Positions 18,750 through 25,779 of a stretch of DNA of 64,000 nt are shown one piece after another. Made by a program: the position numbers and the translations under genes. Every line of letters starts with the position of its first letter. Within the stretch, counting starts at the first letter, position 1. Where the stretch lies: assembly GCA_020632995.1 (NCBI GenBank), contig JACKEN010000001.1, forward strand, positions 1,458,001-1,522,000, in the 5' to 3' direction. The stretch comes from Deltaproteobacteria bacterium. Lineage in GTDB: Bacteria; Myxococcota; Kuafuiibacteriia; Kuafuiibacteriales; Kuafuiibacteriaceae. Below the pieces are notes generated by a model. The model worked only from the letters and a program-made list of their open reading frames with translations. It had not been told where the DNA came from and ran no database searches.

Positions 18750-19484
18750 ATGAGCGCAGAAACTCTCGCCTCGGTGAATGAAGCCCTCTTCGACCGCACC
18801 CGCGGCCTCAAGACCCCGCCCGCGCTGATGGCGCTCTCGGTGACCGCCGCGGTGCTCCTGGCGGTGGCGGCGTGGATGGTCTTCTTCTACGCCCCGCTCG
18901 AGAAGGAGATGGGGTTCGTCCAGAAGATCTTCTACTTCCACGTGCCCTCGGCCTGGATCATGTTGCTGTCCGCCCCGCTGATGGCGTTCGGGAGCGTGGC
19001 GTACCTCATCAAGCGCCAGGACAAGTACGATCACCTCTCGGACGCGGGGGTGGAGCTGGCCATCCTCTTCGGCGCCCTCGTGCTGATCACCGGCCCCCTG
19101 TGGGGTCGCAAGGCGTGGGGCGTGTACTGGGTCTGGGACGTGCGCCTCACCTCCACCCTGGTGATGGTCCTGACCCTGGTGGCGTGCAAGATCGTGCGCG
19201 GCTACGCGGGGCCCAACGCCAAGCAGATCGCGGCCGGGCTCGCGCTCCTCGCCGTGCTCAACGCCACGTTCGTGTACTTCTCGGTGGACCTGTGGAAGGG
19301 GACCCACCCGCCCAAGCTGATCCAGACCCTCGAGCCCCAGATGAAGCAGACCTTCTGGCTGAGCGTCCTCGCCTTCCACCTCGCGTGGGGGGCGATGCTC
19401 TGGGCCAGGCTCAGGATGGGCAAGCTGCGCAGCGCACTGGACCGCCTGCACATGCAGGCGACGGAGGCCGGCCTCGATGACTGA
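18750..19484 (+). CDS. ccmC: Haem exporter/handling protein CcmC
   Basis: Six-helix membrane protein that presents haem to CcmE, 244 residues. The WWD motif appears as WGVYWVWDVRLTS (about 126-138). Conserved histidine regions are FYFHVPSAW and, near the C-terminus, LAFHLAWG. It starts 13 nt after ccmB; its 3' end overlaps the CcmD-like gene by 8 nt. The family assignment is clear because CcmF, the other WWD protein, is also present and is much longer. Confidence 0.95.
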   Translation: MSAETLASVNEALFDRTRGLKTPPALMALSVTAAVLLAVAAWMVFFYAPLEKEMGFVQKIFYFHVPSAWIMLLSAPLMAFGSVAYLIKRQDKYDHLSDAGVELAILFGALVLITGPLWGRKAWGVYWVWDVRLTSTLVMVLTLVACKIVRGYAGPNAKQIAAGLALLAVLNATFVYFSVDLWKGTHPPKLIQTLEPQMKQTFWLSVLAFHLAWGAMLWARLRMGKLRSALDRLHMQATEAGLDD

Positions 19485-19881
19485 TACAACGCAATCCGCA
19501 AGCGAAACGCGCAGCCGGGCGCAGCCCGGCGCAGAGGGGTGGGACGGCTCCGCCGGCCCGGGACCCCAGGGATTCAATCGCCGCCGCCTGACCCGCGGCG
19601 GAGCGTGGCTCTTCGGGCTGGCCCTGTTGGCCTCGGCCCCGGCCGCGTTCGCCCAGGACACCGAGGCCCGCGACAAGGCCAAGCAGGAGGGCTTCCAGCC
19701 GGTGGCCGGGGCCCCCGACACCGAGAAGGTGGACGCCTCCAAGATGGTGGTGGGCGCCTACGCCGCGATCCTCTTCGGGCTGTTCGGCTTCGTGGCCTAC
19801 GTGGTGATGAAGCAGAGCGAGATGGCCAAGGAGATGGCGAGCCTGGCCGAGCAGATCAACCGGGCCGAGAAGAAGGGCTAG
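19477..19881 (+). CDS. CcmD-family protein with repeat-derived N-terminal extension
   Basis: Small membrane protein of the haem-export complex. The CcmD-like part is the C-terminal half: one helix (ASKMVVGAYAAILFGLFGFV) followed by a charged coiled tail (EMAKEMASLAEQINRAEKK). At 134 residues it is about twice the usual length. The extra part includes a second, signal-like hydrophobic stretch (WLFGLALLASAPAAFAQ). It also has an N-terminal stretch (residues about 8-32, ending GWDGSAGPGPQ) encoded by copy A of the dispersed 73-bp repeat. The ATG at 19477 has GGAGG 9 nt upstream, and no later in-frame start precedes the signal-like segment, so the repeat is probably translated. Confidence 0.7.
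   Translation: MTDTTQSASETRSRAQPGAEGWDGSAGPGPQGFNRRRLTRGGAWLFGLALLASAPAAFAQDTEARDKAKQEGFQPVAGAPDTEKVDASKMVVGAYAAILFGLFGFVAYVVMKQSEMAKEMASLAEQINRAEKKG
19498..19570 (+). repeat. Dispersed ~73-bp two-hairpin repeat, copy A
   Basis: First of four copies. The first hairpin has arms GCCGGGC and GCCCGGC around GCA. The second holds GGGGT…GGCTCCGCC…ACCCC. It is embedded in-frame near the 5' end of the CcmD-like gene. Confidence 0.8.
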
Positions 19882-19883
19882 CC

Positions 19884-20021
19884 ATGCCAGGCGTCGCGCA
19901 CTTCATCTACATCCCCCTGATCATCGGCATCGGGTTCGTGCTCGGCTGGAAGCTGGGCGCCAGCAGCGTCCAGAACCAGTGGGACCGGGCCGAGGCCAAG
20001 CGCAAGCTCCAGGAAGACTGA
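19884..20021 (+). CDS. 45-residue single-span membrane protein
   Basis: A short ORF beginning MPGVAHFIYIPLIIG, with one helix (about 5-26) and a charged C-terminal tail (QWDRAEAKRKLQED). It starts 2 nt after the CcmD-like stop, so it is translationally coupled to the ccm run. Its size and form resemble CcmD itself. It is either a second CcmD-like subunit or an assembly peptide. No homologue is recognised. Confidence 0.6.
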   Translation: MPGVAHFIYIPLIIGIGFVLGWKLGASSVQNQWDRAEAKRKLQED

Positions 20022-20022
20022 C

Positions 20023-20107
20023 GGGGACCCCAGGTCAAGCGAAGCGCGGGGCCGGCCGTAGGCCGGCGGAGAGGGGTGGGACGGCTCCGCCGGCCCGGGA
20101 CCCCAGG
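20023..20107 (+). repeat. Dispersed ~73-bp repeat, copy B (with partial tail in front)
   Basis: The first hairpin has arms GCCGGCC and GGCCGGC around GTA: compared with copies A and C, both sides of one base pair have changed together. A GGGACCCCAGG tail precedes it, as if the unit were once tandem. It fills the gap between the convergent 45-residue gene and the ResB-like gene, so it may act as a two-way terminator. Confidence 0.8.
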
Positions 20108-20114
20108 GCCTCTT

Positions 20115-21194
20115 TCAGCTCTCGACCGACAGCTTGGAGACGAGGGCCAGGCGCTCGAAGACCCGGGCGAAGGCGCGGTCCGCCGCCGCGGCCGGGACCC
20201 CCACCAGGCGCACCCGCTCGCCGTCGGCCTCGACCCAGACCCGGCCCGCGGCCCGGCTCGCGCCAGCCGCCCCGAGCACCGCGAGGCCCAGCCCCAGGAG
20301 CAGGAGGAACGAGTACGGGTTCGAGGACATGCCGTAGCCCGGCGCGGCCTGCAGGCCCATGCTCACCGCCTCGATCGAGACCAGGCCCTTTCGGTGGCGC
20401 CGGTCGAAGTTGTTCGGCGCGTCGCGGTAGATCCAGAAGCCCTCGCTGCGCTGCTCCGAGGGCGAGACACGCTCCATCCGGATGGCCGGGCCGAGGCCGG
20501 GGCCGGCCGAGGCGCGGTAGTCGCGGATGACGTACTCCGCGCGCCACTGGAAGAACTTCACGGGCTCGCCCTGGGCCATGTCGAAGTAGCCGACCGAGCT
20601 GCTCCGGGTGTCGGAGACCTTGAGGAGCGCCCGCACCAGGGCGTGCTTCGCGGGCGGCGGCTGCACGAGGAGCCCCGCCCCCACCACCACCAGGATCAGG
20701 CCGAGGTGCGAGAGCAGCGGCACCAGCTGGCTGCGGGGGTTGGTGTCGAACACCAGGGTGACCTTGGCCCCCTCCACCTTCTCCGCCGAGGGCGCGCGGC
20801 CGAGGACGGTGCGGAGGTTGAGGCGGAGGGCGTCCACCGCCCGCTCCGGGAGCGAGGCCACCAGCTCGGCCTCGTGGGGCGCGGCCTTGGGCGGCGCGCT
20901 GGGGCCCTCGATCTGGCCCCCGCGGAGCCCACGCACCACCACCGCCAGCACGTTGGCCGACAGGAGCACCGCGATCGCCCGGATCCAGGCGGAGTTGAAC
21001 ACGTCGGTGAGCCCCAGGGCGGCCAGCCGCCGGAGCCCCTCGGTGTGCTCGCCCCCGAGGAGCATCAGGGCGTCGCTCCCTTGGGGGACCACCGCCGCCA
21101 CCCCCGCGAGGAGGGTCAGCAGGGTGGCCAGCACCGCGGTGGTGCGGAGGGAGGAGACGGTCAGCCAGAGGCGATCGACGGGCGAGGTCATCAT
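20115..21194 (-). CDS. ResB-like cytochrome c biogenesis membrane protein
   Basis: A 359-residue polytopic protein with ResB features: LWLTVSSLRTTAVLATLL at the N-terminus ending VVPQG, the segment LLSHLGLILVVVGAGLL, a large periplasmic beta-rich domain (about 150-290), and a final helix (SFLLLLGLGLAVLG). ResB belongs to System II cytochrome c maturation, where it pairs with CcsA. Its presence next to a full System I cluster is notable. The start is one of two adjacent ATGs (21194 or 21191), overlapping the stop of the tetrahaem cytochrome gene, so the two are coupled. It could serve maturation of that cytochrome. Confidence 0.7.
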   Translation of the reverse strand: MMTSPVDRLWLTVSSLRTTAVLATLLTLLAGVAAVVPQGSDALMLLGGEHTEGLRRLAALGLTDVFNSAWIRAIAVLLSANVLAVVVRGLRGGQIEGPSAPPKAAPHEAELVASLPERAVDALRLNLRTVLGRAPSAEKVEGAKVTLVFDTNPRSQLVPLLSHLGLILVVVGAGLLVQPPPAKHALVRALLKVSDTRSSSVGYFDMAQGEPVKFFQWRAEYVIRDYRASAGPGLGPAIRMERVSPSEQRSEGFWIYRDAPNNFDRRHRKGLVSIEAVSMGLQAAPGYGMSSNPYSFLLLLGLGLAVLGAAGASRAAGRVWVEADGERVRLVGVPAAAADRAFARVFERLALVSKLSVES

Positions 21195-21664
21195 GAGCCC
21201 TCCCCCTCGCCGCTCGCGCCGTGGTTCACCAGCTTCACCCACGCCTCGAAGTCGAACTTGCGGGTGCTCGGGGTGTCGCCGTCGTGGCAACCCTGGCAGG
21301 TGGCGGCGGTGACCTTCTCGAGGCCCAGGAGCTTGCGGAGCTTCTCGTCCTTCATGACGTACTCAGGGGCATACAGGCTTCCGAGCCCGTGGCAGGACTC
21401 GCACTGGACGCCCGCCAGATCCGGATCCGCCGACGTCGGCGCGGTGGTGTGGCAGCTCCGGCAGACCGGGTCGCGCTGCTTGGGGGTCGACAACCGGGCG
21501 AGGGCCTGGGCGTGGGGCGAGGCCTTCCAGTCCGCGTATTCGCGCTCGTGGCAGGCGCCGCAGCGCTTGGCCCCGATCGGGTCGGGCGCAGCGGAGGCCG
21601 AGCCGACCCCCACGATCAGCCCCAGGAGCACCACCGCGGCTCCGAAAGGTTGCCTGCGCGGCAT
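21191..21664 (-). CDS. Tetrahaem c-type cytochrome
   Basis: Exported 157-residue protein with a signal peptide (FGAAVVLLGLIVGVGSASA). It has four CxxCH haem sites: CGACH, CRSCH, CESCH and CQGCH. The first part (KRCGACHEREYADWKASPHAQAL) resembles the cytochrome c554-like family, which takes part in periplasmic electron transfer. The redox partner is unknown. The ATG at 21664 gives the signal peptide; the longer frame upstream would overlap coaE regulatory sequence. It is coupled to the ResB-like gene. Confidence 0.85.
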   Translation of the reverse strand: MPRRQPFGAAVVLLGLIVGVGSASAAPDPIGAKRCGACHEREYADWKASPHAQALARLSTPKQRDPVCRSCHTTAPTSADPDLAGVQCESCHGLGSLYAPEYVMKDEKLRKLLGLEKVTAATCQGCHDGDTPSTRKFDFEAWVKLVNHGASGEGEGS

Positions 21665-21695
21665 GGCAGGGACCACGCCATGGCCCGGACGCACA

Positions 21696-21716
21696 GTCAA
21701 GCGTGGTGGTTTGACA
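21696..21716. promoter_or_regulatory. Candidate divergent promoter/operator element
   Basis: GTCAA and TTGAC form a 5-bp inverted repeat with a 10-nt centre, between the leftward cytochrome gene and rightward coaE. TTGACA (21711-21716) is a perfect -35 for coaE and TTGACT serves the other strand; neither has a good -10. Confidence 0.25.
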
Positions 21717-21782
21717 CTACGCCGGCCCGGTGCGAACCCTTCCAGCCTGAGGGGGTGCCCCGTGCGCCCCTCGAGCTGAGCC

Positions 21783-22388
21783 ATGCGAGTGGTGGGCCTC
21801 ACCGGCGGCATCGGGTCCGGCAAGTCGACGGTCGCCGCGATCCTCCGCGCGCTGGGGGCGGTGGTCATCGACGCCGACGTCCTCGCCCGGGAGGTGGTGG
21901 CTCCGGGGAGCCCCGGCCTGGCCGAGGTGGTGGCCCGCTTCGGCCCCGACATCCTGGATCCCGACGGCGCCCTCGATCGCCGCGCCCTCGGCCGCCACGT
22001 CTTCAAGGACGCCGCGGCCCGCGCCGACCTCAACGCGATCGTCCACCCCCGGGTGGGCCAGCTCGCGGCGGAGCGCATCCAGGCCGCCCGGGACGCCGGC
22101 GCCCCGCTCGTGGTCTACGACGTCCCCCTGCTCTACGAGAGCGGCCTCGCGGCCGGCTTCGAGGCGGTGATCGTGGTCTACGTGGACGAGGCCACCCAGC
22201 GCGCGCGGGTGGCGGCCCGAGACCAGCTCCCGGCGGACGAGATCGAGGATCGCATCCGCGCCCAGCAGCCGTTGGCCGACAAGGCGGCCCGAGCCCAGCA
22301 CGTCATCGACAACCGCGGCACCCCCGAGGCCACCCGGGCCCAGGTGGAGGCCTTGTTCCAGCGCCTTTGTACGGAGGATCCCCAATGA
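21783..22388 (+). CDS. coaE: Dephospho-CoA kinase
   Basis: Last step of coenzyme A synthesis: ATP-dependent 3'-phosphorylation of dephospho-CoA in the cytosol. It has 201 residues. The P-loop is GLTGGIGSGKST (about 5-16), followed by the family blocks VIDADVLAREVV, HVFKDAAARADLNAIVHPRV and VVYDVPLLYESG. The stop overlaps the start of the next gene (ATGA). Confidence 0.95.
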   Translation: MRVVGLTGGIGSGKSTVAAILRALGAVVIDADVLAREVVAPGSPGLAEVVARFGPDILDPDGALDRRALGRHVFKDAAARADLNAIVHPRVGQLAAERIQAARDAGAPLVVYDVPLLYESGLAAGFEAVIVVYVDEATQRARVAARDQLPADEIEDRIRAQQPLADKAARAQHVIDNRGTPEATRAQVEALFQRLCTEDPQ

Positions 22389-23494
22389 GCGACCGCCACG
22401 CCCTGGTCACCGGCTACCCCGGCTTCATCGCCCGCCGCCTGGTCAAGAAGGCCCTGCTCACCGACGACCGGCTGCGGATCACCACGCTGGTCGAGCCCAG
22501 CCAGCAGGACGCGGCCCGCGCCGCGATCGCCGAGCTCTCGGATCAGTCCGGGGACCTCGACCTCGTGAACCGGGTCGAGATGGTGGTCGGCGACGTCACC
22601 GCGATCGACGTGGGCCTGTCGGGGGGTGAGTTCAGGAAGCTCACCGGCGCGGTCACCGAGATCTTCCACCTCGCCGCGGCCCACGCCCTCGCGGCGGAGC
22701 GGCGCCACGCGGAGCGGGTGAACGTGCACGGCACCGGCAACGTGCTCGCCTTCGCCCGCGCCACCCCGAACCTCGAGCGCTTCGTGCACTTCTCGAGCGC
22801 CTACGTCTCCGGGTCGCGCACCGGGGTGATCATGGAGGACGAGCTCGAGGAGGGGCAGACCTTCCGGAACGCGTACGAGGCGACCAAGCACCAGGCCGAG
22901 GTGCTGGTGCGCCGGGCCGCCGACGTGCCGGCTACGATCATCCGGCCCGCCGGGGTGGTCGGCGACTCCCGCACCGGCGAGATCGATCGCTTCGACACCG
23001 TCTACCACCTGGGCATGCTCCTGGTGGCCTCCCCCGTCGCGGTGCCGGTGCCCCTGGTGGGCGAAGGGAGCGCGCCCCTCAACCTCGTGCCGGTGGACTA
23101 CCTGGTGGACGCGGTGCAGGCGATCGCCGCCCAGCCCGAGAGCGTGGGGCGCACCTATCACGTGGTGGATCCGAACCCGCTGTCGGCCCGGCGGGTCTAC
23201 GAGGCGATCGCGGCGCTGGCAGGCAAGAAGCTGCCCCGCTACCCCATGCCCCCGAACGTGACGAAGGCCCTCTTGCGGATCCCGGGGCTCGAGCGGATGG
23301 CCCCGGTGAGCCACCAGGCGATCGACTACCTGAACCACATGGCGTTCTACAACTCGCGGAACACCGCCGAGGCCCTGGAGGGCACCGGGATCCGGTGCCC
23401 GCACTTCGACGCCTACGTGGACAACCTCATGCAGTATGTTCGGAAGTACTTCGAGCGGAGTCGCGCTGCTGGCGGCGTCGGCGGCCTGCGGTGA
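22385..23494 (+). CDS. Extended SDR NAD(P)-dependent oxidoreductase
   Basis: A 369-residue extended short-chain dehydrogenase/reductase of the thioester-reductase or male-sterility type. The nucleotide-binding motif GYPGFIARRL (about 9-18) replaces the usual GxTGFxG. The segment IFHLAAAHALAAE, the catalytic YEATK (Tyr and Lys) and a Ser-rich strand (RFVHFSSAYVSG) are visible. It may reduce an acyl thioester or modify a lipid or sugar; the substrate is unknown. It is coupled to coaE by ATGA and converges on the rhomboid gene, overlapping it by 68 nt. Confidence 0.8.
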   Translation: MSDRHALVTGYPGFIARRLVKKALLTDDRLRITTLVEPSQQDAARAAIAELSDQSGDLDLVNRVEMVVGDVTAIDVGLSGGEFRKLTGAVTEIFHLAAAHALAAERRHAERVNVHGTGNVLAFARATPNLERFVHFSSAYVSGSRTGVIMEDELEEGQTFRNAYEATKHQAEVLVRRAADVPATIIRPAGVVGDSRTGEIDRFDTVYHLGMLLVASPVAVPVPLVGEGSAPLNLVPVDYLVDAVQAIAAQPESVGRTYHVVDPNPLSARRVYEAIAALAGKKLPRYPMPPNVTKALLRIPGLERMAPVSHQAIDYLNHMAFYNSRNTAEALEGTGIRCPHFDAYVDNLMQYVRKYFERSRAAGGVGGLR

Positions 23495-24176
23495 GCTGGT
23501 AGACCGCGCCCACCGCGGCCCCGAACACGACCCCGCCGAGGTGGGCGAACCACGGCACCGCGTCCGGGAGCGGGTCGGCGAGGGTGGCGAACTGGTTGAG
23601 GAGCTGCTGGGCGGCCCAGATCCCGAGGAACACCACCGCCGGGACCTCGATGAAGGTCAGGAAGATCAGCACCGGGAACAAGGTCACCACCCGGGCGGCC
23701 GGGAACATCACCATGTAGGCCCCGAGGACCCCCGCGATCGCCCCTGTTGCCCCGAGGGCCGGCACCGGGTTGCTCGGATCGGCGAGGTAGTGGCCGGCCG
23801 CCCCCGCCACCCCGGCCGCGAGGTAGAAGGCCAGGTAGCCCACGTGGCCCAGGCGATCCTCGAGGTTGTCGCCGAAGACGCGCAGGTACAGGAGGTTCCC
23901 GAGGACGTGGAACCACCCGACGTGCAGGAACATGCCGGTCAACACGGCTTGCGCCACGACCAGGAGGGCGGCCCCGGGGTCCGGGCTGGCCAGCGCCGCC
24001 TCCAGCTGGGCGGGGGCGAAGGCGTGGCGCTCCACCAGGCCCTCCACGTCGGCCCCCAGGCTCACCTCGTAGAGGAACACCGCCGCGTTGAGGCCGAGGA
24101 GCCCGTAGTTGACCCACGGGACGCGATGCCGCGGGTTGATGTCGCGGATCGGGATCAGGGCGCCAGTAACTACCAC
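23427..24176 (-). CDS. Rhomboid-family membrane protein with Thr in place of the catalytic Ser
   Basis: A polytopic protein of 249 residues with the rhomboid fold: HVGWFHVLGNLLYL (helix 2 and the HxxxN-like region) and six hydrophobic segments. The catalytic His is 212 in WFAHLGG. The position of the catalytic Ser, normally GxSG, reads GATG with Thr 144 (codon ACA). It could therefore be an inactive pseudoprotease or use Thr as nucleophile. GTG at 24176 is the start. A single T-to-A change from TCA would explain it, so a sequencing error is possible but not indicated by anything nearby. Confidence 0.85.
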   Translation of the reverse strand: MVVTGALIPIRDINPRHRVPWVNYGLLGLNAAVFLYEVSLGADVEGLVERHAFAPAQLEAALASPDPGAALLVVAQAVLTGMFLHVGWFHVLGNLLYLRVFGDNLEDRLGHVGYLAFYLAAGVAGAAGHYLADPSNPVPALGATGAIAGVLGAYMVMFPAARVVTLFPVLIFLTFIEVPAVVFLGIWAAQQLLNQFATLADPLPDAVPWFAHLGGVVFGAAVGAVYQLTAGRRRRQQRDSARSTSEHTA

Positions 24177-24212
24177 GGCCCGACCCCGTTTTCAGCCCAG
24201 AACGAGGGGGTG

Positions 24213-25769
24213 ATGGCGCGCGCGAAGGGAGGACGGATCTGGCGCTCGGGGGCGGCTCAGGGATTGCGGCAGGGCCCGCGTCGATGCTACCCGAACCTCG
24301 TGCGGGTCGGGGGCTGGGCATTGGGGCTGTGCCTCGCGGCGAGCCTCGGGGGGATCCGGGAGGCCGGGGCCCAGTCCATGAGCCTCACCGCGAAGACGAT
24401 CTACCACGCGTACCAGATCAACCTGTGGCCTGGGCAGGACCTCGGCTACCGCGACCTGAACCGCTTCTACACCACGCTGGACGTCGGCGGCTGGTCGCTC
24501 GGCCCGGGCGGCGACATCGACGCGGTGATGTCGCTGCGCTACGACACCGACTTCGGCACCGGGTTCCACATCGACACCCCGGCCCAGGTCGGCATCCCCG
24601 CCACCGATCAGCGCAACGACCTCGACCTGATCTTCGCCTACGTCGACTGGAAGAACATCGTGAAAGGCCGCTTGCACGGCCGCCTCGGCCGCCAGGTGCT
24701 GGTGGACGACCTCGCCTGGTACAGCCTGGACGGCGTCAACCTGACCTTCATCCCGTGGCGCTCCGGCCGCGACAACGTGACCCTCTCGGCCTACGTCGGC
24801 ATGCCGGTGCGCTTCGACGTGGTGTTCTCGTCCGAGCCCTTCCTCAACGACGGCACCCAGGTGAAGGACAACACCGCCGGGCTCGCCTTCGGCGGCACCG
24901 CGCGGGCCACCCTGTTCGGGGGCCTGGACCTGTCAGTCTCGTACCGGCAGGAGGTCGCGTTCCGAAAGGGCGAGCTCGAGGCGTTCCGGAACGACCTCGA
25001 CGGCGCGGCCGCCTCCGCCGGCAGCATCGGGCTCCAGGAGAGCCGCCTCGGGGCCTCGGCCGGCTACACCATCCAGCCGCTCCACGCCGACGTGTACGGC
25101 TCGCTCATCTGGGACGCGATCACCGGCGCGATCGAGCAGGCCCGGGCCGGGGTGGGCTACGACCCCATCCGCGGGGTCCACGTCCAGGGCGAGTACCTGC
25201 GCTCCCGCCCCCGCTTCGCGGGCGACTCGATCTTCAACTGGTTCAACATCTTCGCCTACGACCGGGGCCGCCTCGAGCTGTCGCTCGAGCTCATCCCCGG
25301 GCTGACCGTACAGGGCGGGTACCTCCTGCAGGTGTTCGGCGGCGGCACCACCGCCACCTCGGGCGCCGACTTCCCCGGCTCCGACCTGAGCCACGGCCCC
25401 TCCGGCGGCGTCTCCTACCGCAGCCCGCGCTTCGGGGCCGGGGTGCACGGCGAGGCCGCCACCAACGGCGGCGGGAGCTACGCCTACGGCGGCAACTACC
25501 GGAGCGGCTGGGCCTGGGCCGACGTGTCCTTCCTCGAGCGCACGCTGGTGGCCGACGCGCGGGTGAGCCTCACCACCGTGCAGACGGACTGGTACGCGGG
25601 CAACGACGCGGGCCAGGTCGCCCCCGCCGACACCACCGTGAACGTGGCCCTCGGGGGCCGCGCCAACCTCTTCGACTTCCTGAGCGCCCGGGTGATGTTC
25701 GTGAAGAACTTCGGCGCCGCGCTCGAGGGCAGCTACCGGATCTACTCCGAGCTGGCGGTCAGGTACTGA
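24213..25769 (+). CDS. Outer-membrane beta-barrel protein paired with a multihaem cytochrome
   Basis: A 518-residue exported protein. The signal peptide ends near IREAGAQ, followed by alternating beta-strands with aromatic girdles (for example FYTTLDVGGWSLGPGG, AYVGMPVRFDVVF, GVSYRSPRFGAGVHG) and a terminal ELAVRY. Pattern and length fit a barrel of roughly 16-20 strands. The ATG at 24213 follows GAGGGGG. The next gene, 10 nt downstream, encodes a 13-haem cytochrome, so together they may form a porin-cytochrome conduit across the outer membrane. No known porin family was recognised. Confidence 0.72.
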   Translation: MARAKGGRIWRSGAAQGLRQGPRRCYPNLVRVGGWALGLCLAASLGGIREAGAQSMSLTAKTIYHAYQINLWPGQDLGYRDLNRFYTTLDVGGWSLGPGGDIDAVMSLRYDTDFGTGFHIDTPAQVGIPATDQRNDLDLIFAYVDWKNIVKGRLHGRLGRQVLVDDLAWYSLDGVNLTFIPWRSGRDNVTLSAYVGMPVRFDVVFSSEPFLNDGTQVKDNTAGLAFGGTARATLFGGLDLSVSYRQEVAFRKGELEAFRNDLDGAAASAGSIGLQESRLGASAGYTIQPLHADVYGSLIWDAITGAIEQARAGVGYDPIRGVHVQGEYLRSRPRFAGDSIFNWFNIFAYDRGRLELSLELIPGLTVQGGYLLQVFGGGTTATSGADFPGSDLSHGPSGGVSYRSPRFGAGVHGEAATNGGGSYAYGGNYRSGWAWADVSFLERTLVADARVSLTTVQTDWYAGNDAGQVAPADTTVNVALGGRANLFDFLSARVMFVKNFGAALEGSYRIYSELAVRY

Positions 25770-25779
25770 GGGCACCGCG

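Noticed and set aside
21696..21715. GTCAA-N10-TTGAC as another copy of the dispersed palindrome
   Set aside because: The spacer is 10, not 6, and the flanks differ; kept only as a possible promoter or operator.
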